Assembly: GCF_023241715.1 (NCBI RefSeq)
Contig: NZ_JALQCW010000003.1
Span: 1-64,000, forward strand
Source: Pseudomonas morbosilactucae
Lineage (GTDB): Bacteria > Pseudomonadota > Gammaproteobacteria > Pseudomonadales > Pseudomonadaceae
DNA length: 64,000 nt
Reading direction: 5' to 3'
This document shows positions 38,397 through 47,252 of this stretch, in pieces. A program made the translations under genes and the position numbers. How positions within the stretch are numbered: position 1 is the stretch's first letter; the number at the start of each line of letters is the position of its first letter. The notes under the pieces are model-generated. The model searched no databases. It was not told where the DNA came from and was given only the letters and a program-made list of their open reading frames with translations.

Positions 38397-39127
38397 TGCA
38401 GCAACCTGGACGTTTGATCGGCCTCGGCGTGGGCCCGGGTGACCCGGAACTGATTACGGTCAAAGCCCTGCGCCTGCTGCGCGAGTCGCCGGTGGTGGCG
38501 TACTTCGTCGCCAAGGGCAAAAAGGGCAACGCCTTCGGCATCATCGAAGCGCACCTGCAAGCCGCCCAGACACTGATGCCACTGGTGTACCCGGTGACCA
38601 CCGAAGCCCTGCCGGCGCCGCTGTCCTACGAGCAAGTGATCAGCGACTTCTACGACAGCGCTGCCGAAGACCTGGCCCTGCATCTGGATGCCGGCCGTGA
38701 CGTGGCGGTGATCTGTGAAGGCGACCCGTTCTTCTACGGTTCCTACATGTACCTGCACGACCGCCTGGCCGAGCGCTACCAGGCTGAAGTGGTGCCGGGT
38801 GTGTGCTCCATGCTGGGTGGTGCTTCGGTGCTGGGTGCGCCGCTGGTGTATCGCAACCAGAGCCTGTCGGTGCTCTCTGGCGTGCTGCCCCACGACGAAC
38901 TCAAGCGTCGCCTGGCCGATGCCGATGCGGCGGTGGTGATGAAGTTGGGGCGCAACTTCCCCAAGGTGCGCCAGGTGCTGGAAGAGCTGGGGCTGGCCGA
39001 GCGTGCGCTGTACGTCGAGCGCGCCACCATGGCCAACCAGAAGATTGTGCCGCTGGATGAGGTGGTGCCGATGTCGTCGCCGTACTTCTCGCTGATCATC
39101 GTTCCCGGTGAAAGGTGGCAAGGCTGA
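38393..39127 (+). CDS. cobI: Precorrin-2 C20-methyltransferase CobI
   Basis: A 244-residue SAM-dependent tetrapyrrole methylase. The glycine-rich substrate loop [20 protein letters not shown] lies at residues 5-24, with [16 protein letters not shown] near residue 105 and [19 protein letters not shown] after it. It methylates precorrin-2 at C-20, the entry to the corrin branch. Two adjacent ATGs (38393 and 38396) could start it. Overlaps cobH by four bases and cobJ by one. Confidence 0.95.
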   Translation: MMQQPGRLIGLGVGPGDPELITVKALRLLRESPVVAYFVAKGKKGNAFGIIEAHLQAAQTLMPLVYPVTTEALPAPLSYEQVISDFYDSAAEDLALHLDAGRDVAVICEGDPFFYGSYMYLHDRLAERYQAEVVPGVCSMLGGASVLGAPLVYRNQSLSVLSGVLPHDELKRRLADADAAVVMKLGRNFPKVRQVLEELGLAERALYVERATMANQKIVPLDEVVPMSSPYFSLIIVPGERWQG

Positions 39128-40839
39128 TGACCCGTTCAACACCAGCGATTGTGATTCTCGGCCAGGGCAGCCTGGCCACGGCGCGCAGGCTCCAGCAGCT
39201 GTACCCGGATGCGCTGATCCACGGCCTGGCCGAGCGGGTCGAGGGTGCGGACCGCAGCTATCACGAGTTCGGCGCCACCTTGCGCCAGCTTTATCAACAG
39301 AACACGCCGATCATTGCCCTGTGCGCTGCCGGCATCGTCATCCGTACCTTGGCGCCGTTGCTCCTGGAGAAGGGCGCCGAGCCGCCGGTGCTGGCCGTGG
39401 CCGAAGACGGCAGCGCGGTGGTGCCGTTGCTCGGTGGCCTGGGCGGGGTCAACGTCATGGCCCGGGAAATGGCTGCCGGCCTGGGTGTGGCCGCGGCCAT
39501 CACCACCAGCGGCGAGCTACGTTTTGGCACCTGCCTGCTCAACCCGCCCAGCGGCTATGCCCTGGGTGACCTGGAGCTGGGCAAGCGCTTTGTCTCCGAC
39601 CTGCTGGGCGGTGAAAGCGTGCGCATTGAAGGCGCCGCGCCCTGGCTGGCCGAGGCCAAGTTGCCGGAAGACGCGCACGCACGCCTGAGCATTCACGTTG
39701 GCTCCACCGAGCGCGAACCCACGGCCAATGAACTGCTGATCTACCCCCGCAGCGTCCTCATCGCCTGTAGGCGCCGGCTTGCCGGCGATAGCGCCATCAG
39801 CCTCGCCGAGTCGATCCGCCAAGCCTTGCACCAGGCCAACATCGCGGTGCAGTCCCTGGCCTGCCTGCTGGCCGCCGACACGGACATGGCTGACCGAGCC
39901 CTGCACGACGCAGCCGCCGAACTGGGGGTGCCCCTGCGTTTCGCCCCGGCCGCCAACAGCGTGGTCGAACTGGCGCAACAGGCCGTGCCGCAATTGTTGC
40001 CACCCATCAGCAGCGGCGACGATCTGGCCATCGCCGTCGCCAACCAGCCCCTGGACCCCGAGCAGATCGGCCGTTCTCGCGGCCGCCTGGCGGTGATCGG
40101 CCTCGGCCCTGGCGCCGCCGAACTGATGGTGCCGGCGGTGAAGGCCGAACTGGCTCGGGCCAATGACATCCTCGGTTACGAAACCTACGTGCGCATGGCC
40201 GGGCCGTTCCGTGCCGATCAGGTCATGCACTGCACCGATAACCGTGAAGAAATGCAGCGCGCGCGCCACGCCTTCGAACTGGCCGCCCAAGGTCGCTCTG
40301 TGGTGGTGGTGTCGTCCGGTGACCCGGGCGTATTCGCCATGGCCGCCGCCGTGCTGGAAGCCCTGCACGAGTCCACGGACCCGGCCTGGCACAACGTCGA
40401 CCTGGAAATGCTCCCCGGTGTGTCCGCGTCCCTGGCCACCGCCGCCCAGGCCGGTGCGCCGCTGGGCCATGACTTCTGCGTGCTGTCGCTGTCGGACAAC
40501 CTCAAGCCGTGGGCCATCATCGAAAAACGCCTGGAGCTCGCCTCCCAGGCGGACCTGGCGTTGGCGTTCTACAACCCGATTTCCCGGTCACGGCCGTGGC
40601 AACTGGGGCGTGCCCTGGAAATCGTCCGCCAGCACCGAACGCCGGAAACACCGGTGGTCCTGGGCCGGGACATCGGCCGGCCCGGGCAGACGTTGCGGGT
40701 CATCACCCTTGGCGCCCTGACCCCGGAACAGGTGGATATGCGCACCATGGTACTGGTGGGATCGTCCACCACCTGCACCTTCCCCAAGGCGAGTGGTGGC
40801 GAGTGGGTGTATACGCCGAGGTGGTACAAGGGCAGTTGA
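39127..40839 (+). CDS. cobJ: CbiG-like/CobJ fusion: precorrin-3B C17-methyltransferase
   Basis: A 570-residue fusion. Residues 1-200 form a CbiG N-terminal-like domain (IALCAAGIVIRTLAPLL; EDGSAVVPLLGGLGGVN). Residues about 205-310 form the CbiG C-terminal/CobE-like domain. Residues about 318-570 form the CobJ methylase (GRLAVIGLGPGAAELM; VVSSGDPGVFAMAAAV) that methylates C-17 with ring contraction. An unusual feature: residues 214-221 of the CobE-like domain are encoded by a REP palindrome, in frame. Starts at the ATG overlapping the cobI stop (TGATG). Confidence 0.92.
   Translation: MTRSTPAIVILGQGSLATARRLQQLYPDALIHGLAERVEGADRSYHEFGATLRQLYQQNTPIIALCAAGIVIRTLAPLLLEKGAEPPVLAVAEDGSAVVPLLGGLGGVNVMAREMAAGLGVAAAITTSGELRFGTCLLNPPSGYALGDLELGKRFVSDLLGGESVRIEGAAPWLAEAKLPEDAHARLSIHVGSTEREPTANELLIYPRSVLIACRRRLAGDSAISLAESIRQALHQANIAVQSLACLLAADTDMADRALHDAAAELGVPLRFAPAANSVVELAQQAVPQLLPPISSGDDLAIAVANQPLDPEQIGRSRGRLAVIGLGPGAAELMVPAVKAELARANDILGYETYVRMAGPFRADQVMHCTDNREEMQRARHAFELAAQGRSVVVVSSGDPGVFAMAAAVLEALHESTDPAWHNVDLEMLPGVSASLATAAQAGAPLGHDFCVLSLSDNLKPWAIIEKRLELASQADLALAFYNPISRSRPWQLGRALEIVRQHRTPETPVVLGRDIGRPGQTLRVITLGALTPEQVDMRTMVLVGSSTTCTFPKASGGEWVYTPRWYKGS
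39767..39790. repeat. REP palindrome inside cobJ
   Basis: GTAG plus the perfect core CGCCGGCTTGCCGGCG (39772-39787) plus ATA match the Pseudomonas REP consensus. It lies inside the coding sequence and is read as CRRRLAGD, where relatives of the CbiG C-terminal domain usually have a G-x-G-C-R-R-G-type strand and loop. Confidence 0.8.
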
Positions 40840-40885
40840 AAGTGGGGAGTGGCAAGCGGCAAGTTTGAAGCTGGCAGGGGGCCTT

Positions 40886-40912
40886 GTAGGCGCTGGCTTG
40901 CCAGCGATGAGG
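40886..40912. repeat. REP palindrome after cobJ
   Basis: GTAGG followed by the core CGCTGGCTTGCCAGCG (40891-40906) and ATGAGG. It lies between convergent cobJ and the SUKH-like gene. A single copy of the 14-bp AAGCGGCAAG repeat lies just before it, near 40851. Together they may serve as a transcription barrier. Confidence 0.75.
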
Positions 40913-40934
40913 CCCTATCTGCCCACGGGGCGGC

Positions 40935-41381
40935 TTATTGGTCTTCCGGCGCTTGCGCGGTCAGCAGCCAGGTGATGAATTCGAAGAAGCTGCTCCACCG
41001 GGCGGGCATGCGGCCGTTGATGAAGTCTTCCCGGTGCCCGAGGTCGAAGTCCCAGACGCCACCGCTGTTGTTGTCCAGCAGGTAGCCGCCTTCGCCTTGC
41101 AGGGAGGTGAAGGCGATGAAGTGCTGCGGCAGTTCCCAGACCTCGTGAATGAACTCGGTGCCCATCAGGATTTGTTCGGTAGGCTCGGCGAGGTCACAGA
41201 GCATTTCGTCGCTGGCGCGGCTTTTGAAGTCGGCGGGGCAGTAAGCCAGGTAGATCTGTGCGAACTCGCTGTCCAGGGCGATGCCCAGCCTGTTCAGGGC
41301 CTGGGTCACCTGGGCGACGTCGGCACGCGGGCGGAGGTCGGGCTGGGCTTCGATCAGGGCGATCAGTTGCGCGGGAATCAT
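40935..41381 (-). CDS. SMI1/KNR4 (SUKH) family protein, probable immunity protein
   Basis: A 148-residue protein with the SUKH fold pattern: EFAQIYLAYCPADF in the first helix-strand region, then WELPQHFIAFTSLQGEGGYLLD and SGGVWDFDLGHREDF. SUKH proteins commonly serve as cytoplasmic immunity proteins against secreted nuclease or deaminase toxins. It is the last gene of the T6SS auxiliary island. No matching toxin gene is adjacent, so it may be an orphan immunity. It overlaps the CPCC gene by four bases. The ATG is at 41379-41381. Confidence 0.72.
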   Translation of the reverse strand: MIPAQLIALIEAQPDLRPRADVAQVTQALNRLGIALDSEFAQIYLAYCPADFKSRASDEMLCDLAEPTEQILMGTEFIHEVWELPQHFIAFTSLQGEGGYLLDNNSGGVWDFDLGHREDFINGRMPARWSSFFEFITWLLTAQAPEDQ

Positions 41382-41923
41382 TGGCTGTCCTCGGTCGCCA
41401 GTGGCCATTTGTCCAAGGGCAAATGCGACCTGTTGAGGGCGAAGTGTTCCCGAGCCTGGCCCAGGGTCATGTGGTTCGGCCCGCTCGGCACATCCAACGC
41501 TTCGTTGCCGTCATCCTCCCAGCCACACAGGTCGCAGATTTCATACTGACCCCGCGTCGATAAGGTTCGATAAGCGCAGCAAGGGCAGGCCTCCAGTTGC
41601 TCACACCCTGGGCTGACGATGCAGTCGCCGAGCCCGGCTTCATGCAGGCAGCGCATCAGATAGCGGTGAGTGACACCCCGGTATTCGGCGCGCAGGGCGA
41701 TCATCAGCAGAGGGGCGTAGCGCGGGTTCAGCCCATCGTCGGGGGGCTCCGATTCGTCCAGGATCTGCTGTTGCAGGTCTGGCGGCAGTGTGGCGAATTC
41801 TTGGTCGTCGCCATCGAGCCCCCACCAATTCAGCAGGTGGCTGGCTCGGGCGGCGGCGTCGAGGCTGGACAGCCGATGTTCGCTCAGGCGCTCGATGGCT
41901 TGGGTGGCGGTGAGGTTTTCCAT
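41378..41923 (-). CDS. CPCC family cysteine-rich protein
   Basis: A 181-residue cytoplasmic protein. Residues 1-100 are helical and unrecognised. The C-terminal part is a CPCC domain: ACPCCAYRTLSTRGQYEICDLCGWEDDG with PSGPNHMTLGQAREHF, where paired C-x-x-C motifs suggest a zinc site. CPCC proteins are frequent in polymorphic-toxin and T6SS neighbourhoods and may be immunity-related, but no activity is established. A start at 41953 is possible; I prefer the ATG at 41921-41923. Confidence 0.75.
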   Translation of the reverse strand: MENLTATQAIERLSEHRLSSLDAAARASHLLNWWGLDGDDQEFATLPPDLQQQILDESEPPDDGLNPRYAPLLMIALRAEYRGVTHRYLMRCLHEAGLGDCIVSPGCEQLEACPCCAYRTLSTRGQYEICDLCGWEDDGNEALDVPSGPNHMTLGQAREHFALNRSHLPLDKWPLATEDSQ

Positions 41924-41949
41924 GGGAGCTCGGTGTGCAGTCGTGGGCG

Positions 41950-42402
41950 TCATGGCCAGGTCAGGGTCAATTGGTCGGGGCGGTCGATGGGGATGCGCAC
42001 CCGGACCCCGGAGGTCGACTCGGCATCAACATGCTGGTCCTGGATCTCGACCCGGCTGAAGGGGTTGGTGTCCCTGAAGGCAATCAACCAGATCAACTGA
42101 TCCGAGCCCTTTTCCTGCAAGGCGACAAAACCATCGCCGCCATAGCCTGCCGTCTCGCCGCCCTTGGCATAAAAGGGCTGCGGGCCGTCGGCGCAGCAGC
42201 TCAGGGTGGTGATGAAGTCCGGATCTTGTTCGGGCTGATAGTCCAGGGCCGGCATCCAGATTTTGTTGAGTAACTGGCTGTGTTGATAGGGCAGGTCGAA
42301 CAGGCAGTAAAAACCAATGCTCAGGACCAGGCAGTTTGCCTGGGGGAAGCATTCGTCCTGCCATTGTTCCTGGATAAAAGCCATGTCGGCGCTGTAGGGC
42401 AT
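41950..42402 (-). CDS. Uncharacterised protein in the T6SS island
   Basis: A 150-residue protein with no signal peptide and no recognised family. It is acidic, rich in aromatic residues, and ends in a strand-rich segment (ESTSGVRVRIPIDRPDQLTLTWP). GGAA lies about 9 nt before the ATG. Its position between a lipoprotein gene and the CPCC gene suggests an island-specific immunity or accessory role; this is inference from context only. Confidence 0.6.
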   Translation of the reverse strand: MPYSADMAFIQEQWQDECFPQANCLVLSIGFYCLFDLPYQHSQLLNKIWMPALDYQPEQDPDFITTLSCCADGPQPFYAKGGETAGYGGDGFVALQEKGSDQLIWLIAFRDTNPFSRVEIQDQHVDAESTSGVRVRIPIDRPDQLTLTWP

Positions 42403-42426
42403 GTTGTTTCCGATCCTTTCGATCCG

Positions 42427-43095
42427 TTACAGGCTGGGCACCATCAGGAAGCCTGCATAGTAAGCGCAGTGCCCGGGGTAGCCGGGGCGTGCGTCGCAGG
42501 GTTTAAGGCAGCCTTGGGTGCCATTGGGAAAACGCGCGGCCACCGACATCGCGAAACCGTAGGTGGGCGTGGTCACGGCAAAGCTGTTTTCGCACACAGC
42601 CTTGGTGCTGTAAGTGAAGGTCATGGATTCTCGCCGTCCGTTCTGGGCGAAGGCCACCTCGAAGCTGTTGAGGCTTTTCCAGCCCGACAGGGGCAGCACC
42701 ACAAAGCGATAGCGGGTGCTGTCGAGCTTGTGCCCCATGACCCGCAGCGAGTGGGTGGCCGAGTCGGTTTTCGGCGAAGGGTAGGGCAAGGCCAACAGCG
42801 CCCGTGGGTCGCCGAGCACGCCGAGCTCGAAGCCGATGCCTTTCTGGTAGAACGGGATCTCGATGTTCGGGTAGCCGTCGATTTTTACGTATCGGCTGGA
42901 CGCGTAAGGCCCTGAAGTCTCGGGCTTGTAGTCCGGCGCCTGGGCAAAGGTGACCTCGAGTTCCAGCACTGCATCGGCGGTCTTGGCATCTTCGCTGCGA
43001 ATATCGCTGGGGCGCTCGCTGCCATGGCTGGCGCAACCGGCCAGCAGGGCGACGGTGGTGAGTTGCAGCAGGCGTTGCCCTAGAGAAGTCGGCAT
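42427..43095 (-). CDS. Predicted lipoprotein in the T6SS island
   Basis: A 222-residue protein with a lipoprotein signal; the lipobox LLAGC puts the acylated cysteine at residue 21. The mature part appears strand-rich, with several cysteines near the C terminus (GCLKPCDARPGYPGHC). I do not recognise the family. It follows the 302-residue exported protein with almost no gap, so both are likely co-expressed. It could be a periplasmic immunity protein or part of an envelope complex. Confidence 0.65.
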   Translation of the reverse strand: MPTSLGQRLLQLTTVALLAGCASHGSERPSDIRSEDAKTADAVLELEVTFAQAPDYKPETSGPYASSRYVKIDGYPNIEIPFYQKGIGFELGVLGDPRALLALPYPSPKTDSATHSLRVMGHKLDSTRYRFVVLPLSGWKSLNSFEVAFAQNGRRESMTFTYSTKAVCENSFAVTTPTYGFAMSVAARFPNGTQGCLKPCDARPGYPGHCAYYAGFLMVPSL

Positions 43096-43098
43096 CAC

Positions 43099-44007
43099 TC
43101 AATGCTCCGTCTTGAGAGGGCTGGAGGTCAGGCCTAGGCCCTTGAGTTGCCAGGAGCCTTGCACCTGCTGCCAGGTAAAATGCTGGCCGACCCATTGCAC
43201 CTGCAGGGCATGGTGCAGGCGGTTCTGGTCGATGCGCCGGCCTTCGTCCAGGGCTTTGCGAGCGCGGGCGCCGGCCTCCTCGAACAGTGGCCAGAGTTGC
43301 TTGCCATTCAGCTCCTTGCTGATCGGCAACTGGGCGTAGACCCCGCGTTCCACCGAGCTGAGCAGCAACCCTTCCTTGGCCAGGAACGCCGCGCTGTGGT
43401 TGTCCGGCGCGACAGAGACCAGCATCGCGTAGTGGGAAAAGCCCCAGCCGGGCAGCCGCTCGTCGAACCACAGGACGTGCCCGGTCGAGGGTACGAAGGC
43501 ACGTGCGCCTTCGGGAAACAGCAGCAGGTCCTGGCGTCCGGGTTGCGCCTGGCCCCAATCGGGCTCGTCACGGCTTTTGACCGGGCTGAGGATGCGCGCC
43601 AGGGGCGTGTCGTTCTGCACTGCGATCACCACCGTGCCGACGCCCATCCACTCGATGGTGGTCGCCAGCAGCACCGGCTGGCCGTTCCGGGTCGCGCCCG
43701 TGGGCCGGACATCGGTGATTTGCCAGGCATTCAGTGGTCGGTAGGGCCGGCCCTTGTAGGTGATTTCCAGGGTGCTGATGGACGACTTGCCGCGAAAGAC
43801 ATGGAAGTCGCCAAACTGCTCGCTGTAGCCGCTGAGGTAGTCGAGCTTGGCGTTGTGTGGCGCACGTGTCGCTTCCGCCGCCACCAGCGGTTGCGCCACG
43901 AACATGGCCAGCGCCAGGCAACATCCGCGAGCGTTGCAGGCACGCCATAGGCGTTGCAGAAGTTTGGAGGCTGCGTCCGTGCCGAGACTTCGATGAAGAG
44001 TCTGCAT
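43099..44007 (-). CDS. Uncharacterised periplasmic protein in the T6SS island
   Basis: A 302-residue protein. The hydrophobic segment at about residues 28-44 (CCLALAMFVAQPLVAAEA) looks like a signal peptide after an unusually long 27-residue N region, so the start may lie further in. The body (YLSGYSEQFGDFHVFRGKSS and ATTIEWMGVGTVVIAVQND) matches no family I know. It is followed at once by a lipoprotein gene and separated from the lipase gene by a 126-nt gap with a hairpin. A role in protection from, or delivery of, the lipase effector is a guess from context. Confidence 0.6.
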   Translation of the reverse strand: MQTLHRSLGTDAASKLLQRLWRACNARGCCLALAMFVAQPLVAAEATRAPHNAKLDYLSGYSEQFGDFHVFRGKSSISTLEITYKGRPYRPLNAWQITDVRPTGATRNGQPVLLATTIEWMGVGTVVIAVQNDTPLARILSPVKSRDEPDWGQAQPGRQDLLLFPEGARAFVPSTGHVLWFDERLPGWGFSHYAMLVSVAPDNHSAAFLAKEGLLLSSVERGVYAQLPISKELNGKQLWPLFEEAGARARKALDEGRRIDQNRLHHALQVQWVGQHFTWQQVQGSWQLKGLGLTSSPLKTEH

Positions 44008-44110
44008 GCGATCCCTGTCGATTCATCTGAATGAAGCACCTGATGATGCCTCGCCGGCCAGTCTAAGGGACTTGATAATGGCTGGCACGGTAAAAGTAAT
44101 CGGAGTCGTC

Positions 44111-44132
44111 CCAGGTGTAGCCCACACCCTGG
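44111..44132 (-). terminator. Possible terminator after the lipase gene
   Basis: An imperfect hairpin: minus-strand CCAGGGTGT pairs with ACACCTGG around GGGCT, with one bulge, directly after the lipase stop at 44134. There is no T-run. It could separate the vgrG-lipase transcript from the downstream exported-protein genes. Confidence 0.35.
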
Positions 44133-44133
44133 C

Positions 44134-46461
44134 CTAAGTGTACGAGTCGATATCCAGCTCCCGGGGCGCCCCGATGACATAACCCCCGATCAACTCAGCG
44201 ATCGCCTGATCAGGGTCGTCAGCGGGCGGTGGAATCATCGCCAGTTGCTCCAGCGCGGTGTTTTCCGCGTGCGCTCTCCAGTGTGGCAAGCCCTCTGCCA
44301 GCAAGGTCGGCTGACCGGCGAAAGTGCCGTATACATCGCGCTCGCTGACCCTGGTAGCGCTCAACTCAAGCAGGCGTTGACGGGTTGTATGCAGACGGTC
44401 GATTTCCTGAGTAATCCGTTGCCTTGCCATGACCCGCTCGTGAGCGTTGAGATAGGCATCGGGCCGCGCCGCCTGGCTCCGCCCCAAGTCGCGCAGCTGT
44501 TGAGTGATGCGGATCAATGCCCGATCGACCCAGTCGAATTCACGCTCGGTCACCAGGTTACGTGTGAACTCCTGTGACTCCTGCCAACGGCGCAGGGTGG
44601 CCCAACAGTTGGGGATGTAGCTATCGATCATCTTGTGATCAACGTTGTCCACCAGTTGCCGAAGCAGCGAGCCGCGCACCGGCAAACCGTCGATCTCCTG
44701 CAGCACCCTGGCACAGCCCTGATCGAGGATGGTGCTACAGCCCGGCGCCCAGAGCATCGCCGACCTGTGCCCTGTGCCAAAGTCCACCGGCTGAAAGTGC
44801 TGCAACTGGCCATGGTGGGCATAGGGTTCGCCGGTAAAGTTGATCAGGCCTGAAATAAACAACGTCAAGCCAACCGGCGCATCCAGCACCAGAACCGAGC
44901 CTCGCGCTGCGAGCTGCTTGGGCTTGGAGGTGCTCATCCAGGTTGCCGGCACGCTCGGCACCGGGTCGTGGTGATTGACTATGCGGTGGTGTAGCAGCGC
45001 CTTGGCACCTTTGACAAAATCGGTATCGCCGGCCCTTGGGCTGCCGTAGGTGTAGAGCAGGATGTCATAAGTGAAACCTGTCCTGCGCCGAAGCATTTCG
45101 GAGAGTATGAGCGCCACTGCGCCACCCAGGCTGTGTCCTGTAATGACGAGTTTTTGTCCGCTGTAGAATTTATCCAAATAGTCGGTAACAAAGCTCCTAA
45201 GTGCTTTGGCTGCGCCATAAAAGCCGTTATGCACCTTGCCGTCGCCCTCCTCGAAAGGTACTTGCTCAGCGTCCATATCGCGGAATACATCGGGCATTTC
45301 GGCCGTGCCACGCACGGCAAGCAAAATCAGCTCATCGTGATGGGTGATATAGGCCTGGGTATCGGTGCCGCCTTCATCCAGACGGTCATCAAAAAAGTGA
45401 ATCCTCTCCGGATGTTCCTGCGCATTTCCCAGGCTCGGATGATTGACCTGCGGGTACAGCTCCGGGTCGAACGGGATAATTTCCAGGCGCCTCGAGTAGG
45501 GCACGTCCTCATACAGCGGGTAATAGGCCTTGCCCCCAGCCTGCGCCGCATCCACCTGCCACAGTTCGTCAAAGGCTGGCAGCACTGCGCCAAACCAGTT
45601 GCCGCTGCTGGGCTGCACGGGAAACCCCACACGCGCGCTTTCCACCGGTTGCGTGCGAGGTGCCTGGTCAAAGTTGCTGTAACTCAGGGTCGTCAGCACC
45701 GCCAGTTGGTAGAGGTTAAGTGCGCAAAACTTGGCATCGGTCGACAGCATTGGCCGCAAGGCCCGCAACGGCCTTACCTCCAGCACGTGATGGCGGTTGG
45801 GCAGCAGAGCAATGCCCGCCACCCTGGATGGCGGAGAGATAAAGTCCTGGTCAACCAGCGTCCGATCGGTCGTGATCCCGTCCGGTGGTGCTCCACCGTC
45901 GAGGTAGCCCGTAGGCTTGATCTTCGAGCCCTTGGGCTGGGGCGGAAGTCGAAACAGTGAGTACACATGTTGGTTGGGTGGGAAATGCCGTTCGACCATC
46001 AGCGGCAAATGGGCGTCGTGCTCCACCAGCTCACTGACCTCAACCTGATAGAAACTATCAGCTCTGTCCTGTGCGGGGTTGCTCCGCGTGCGGGCACCGC
46101 TGTTGTTGAAGAAACGAGTGCTTTCGGCGCGGACTTGCAGTTCGGTGATGGGGAGTGGGTAGTGTGGTCTGCTTTTTAAATCCTTATAGGGCTCCAAGGA
46201 ACCCTGATAAAGCTGGTTTATCGTGAGCAGGACGGGTCCGCAGTAGTGGTCCTCCAAGCGCCCCACACCATCGATATCAAGCCTGCCGGTATAGGTGACG
46301 TTTTCATAATCGGTTACTTCATAAGCCAAACCTGCATAAGGCTTGCCGTCACCGAACTCGTCCACCAGTTGAAAACTGGTCTGCTGACCGCGCAAGGGGC
46401 AAGTGTATATACGGCCCTCCATGGAAGGGCCGTCAGCGGCGGGTAGTGTTTTAAAGTTCAT
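44134..46461 (-). CDS. T6SS class 3 lipase effector (Tle-like)
   Basis: A 775-residue protein without a signal peptide. The central lipase class 3 domain (about residues 375-560) has ITGHSLGGAVA with catalytic Ser444, Asp499 in VNHHDPVPSVP, and a likely base at His549 or His550 (EPYAHHGQ). An N-terminal 340-residue region begins with GRIYTCPLRGQQTSFQLVDE and probably docks to the adaptor; the C-terminal 200 residues are helical. Lipase_3 effectors of this layout (Tle2-like, e.g. V. cholerae TseL) attack membrane phospholipids of competitors. It overlaps the upstream lipoprotein gene by four bases. Confidence 0.85.
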   Translation of the reverse strand: MNFKTLPAADGPSMEGRIYTCPLRGQQTSFQLVDEFGDGKPYAGLAYEVTDYENVTYTGRLDIDGVGRLEDHYCGPVLLTINQLYQGSLEPYKDLKSRPHYPLPITELQVRAESTRFFNNSGARTRSNPAQDRADSFYQVEVSELVEHDAHLPLMVERHFPPNQHVYSLFRLPPQPKGSKIKPTGYLDGGAPPDGITTDRTLVDQDFISPPSRVAGIALLPNRHHVLEVRPLRALRPMLSTDAKFCALNLYQLAVLTTLSYSNFDQAPRTQPVESARVGFPVQPSSGNWFGAVLPAFDELWQVDAAQAGGKAYYPLYEDVPYSRRLEIIPFDPELYPQVNHPSLGNAQEHPERIHFFDDRLDEGGTDTQAYITHHDELILLAVRGTAEMPDVFRDMDAEQVPFEEGDGKVHNGFYGAAKALRSFVTDYLDKFYSGQKLVITGHSLGGAVALILSEMLRRRTGFTYDILLYTYGSPRAGDTDFVKGAKALLHHRIVNHHDPVPSVPATWMSTSKPKQLAARGSVLVLDAPVGLTLFISGLINFTGEPYAHHGQLQHFQPVDFGTGHRSAMLWAPGCSTILDQGCARVLQEIDGLPVRGSLLRQLVDNVDHKMIDSYIPNCWATLRRWQESQEFTRNLVTEREFDWVDRALIRITQQLRDLGRSQAARPDAYLNAHERVMARQRITQEIDRLHTTRQRLLELSATRVSERDVYGTFAGQPTLLAEGLPHWRAHAENTALEQLAMIPPPADDPDQAIAELIGGYVIGAPRELDIDSYT

Positions 46462-47252
46462 GGGCTCACCTCCGTGTTTTCAGTACACCCTGGGTAGATG
46501 CTGCAGATACGGCCATCAGGCATTTGGAAGGTGCTGAAGTCGATGTAATTACCGTTGCAGTAAGCACGTTGATCCTCGAAGCTTTTACCCATGCAACGTT
46601 TCCAACCTCCGGGTACTTTGACCCACGTATCTCCCCAGCCTGGTTTTTCCTCAGCCGCTAACTTGATTTTCAAACGCACGGTTTTTCCCGGTAGTTGGTC
46701 CAGGGTGTAGGCCGCAAATGGATGACCTAAGGTCGGGTTGCCCTGTGCATCGGTGTTTGTGCAGGTCAGGATTTTTACAATTCGCCGTAAACCGCCTGAT
46801 GTCCGAAACAGCAACTGGCAACGCCCCGACACCTGGCTTTCACCGACAGCGTTGAATGTGCCTTTATCTCGGTCATCCAAGTGGTCACTCACATGGACCT
46901 TTCCAAAGTCTCGGGCAACGTCTCCCCAATCCTTGCCATATGTAGCGTTGATATAAAACTCGACGGACTGCAGTGCCAACCGACAACCACTCACTGTTCT
47001 GTGCAGCACTATTTTGGAGTCGCGTTGGTACTCTTTCTGCCACGTTCTGTTGATACCCATCCGTGTGTTTTTGCCGCCAGGTACGCTGCAGGTTTCACCT
47101 TGGGCCGGTACATAGATGGCGGTGGCTTCGTAAGTGAAGTCCGGCGGCAAGTCCGCGCTCAAGGTAAAACTGTCGGAGGTGCCCATGGCCGAACAGCCTG
47201 TTGCCAAAGCCAGGTAGCCGATGAACAGCCAGCGTTGAATAAAGCTGTTCAT
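46458..47252 (-). CDS. Lipoprotein, probable immunity to the lipase effector
   Basis: A 264-residue predicted lipoprotein; the signal ends in LATGC with the acylated Cys at residue 20. The mature part has about eight cysteines, likely disulphide-bonded in the periplasm. No known family is recognised. It is sandwiched by four-base overlaps between the DUF4123 adaptor and the lipase, and Tle phospholipases are characteristically paired with periplasmic lipoprotein immunity proteins. I therefore call it the cognate immunity protein, by context. The start is the ATG at 47250-47252. Confidence 0.7.
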   Translation of the reverse strand: MNSFIQRWLFIGYLALATGCSAMGTSDSFTLSADLPPDFTYEATAIYVPAQGETCSVPGGKNTRMGINRTWQKEYQRDSKIVLHRTVSGCRLALQSVEFYINATYGKDWGDVARDFGKVHVSDHLDDRDKGTFNAVGESQVSGRCQLLFRTSGGLRRIVKILTCTNTDAQGNPTLGHPFAAYTLDQLPGKTVRLKIKLAAEEKPGWGDTWVKVPGGWKRCMGKSFEDQRAYCNGNYIDFSTFQMPDGRICSIYPGCTENTEVSP

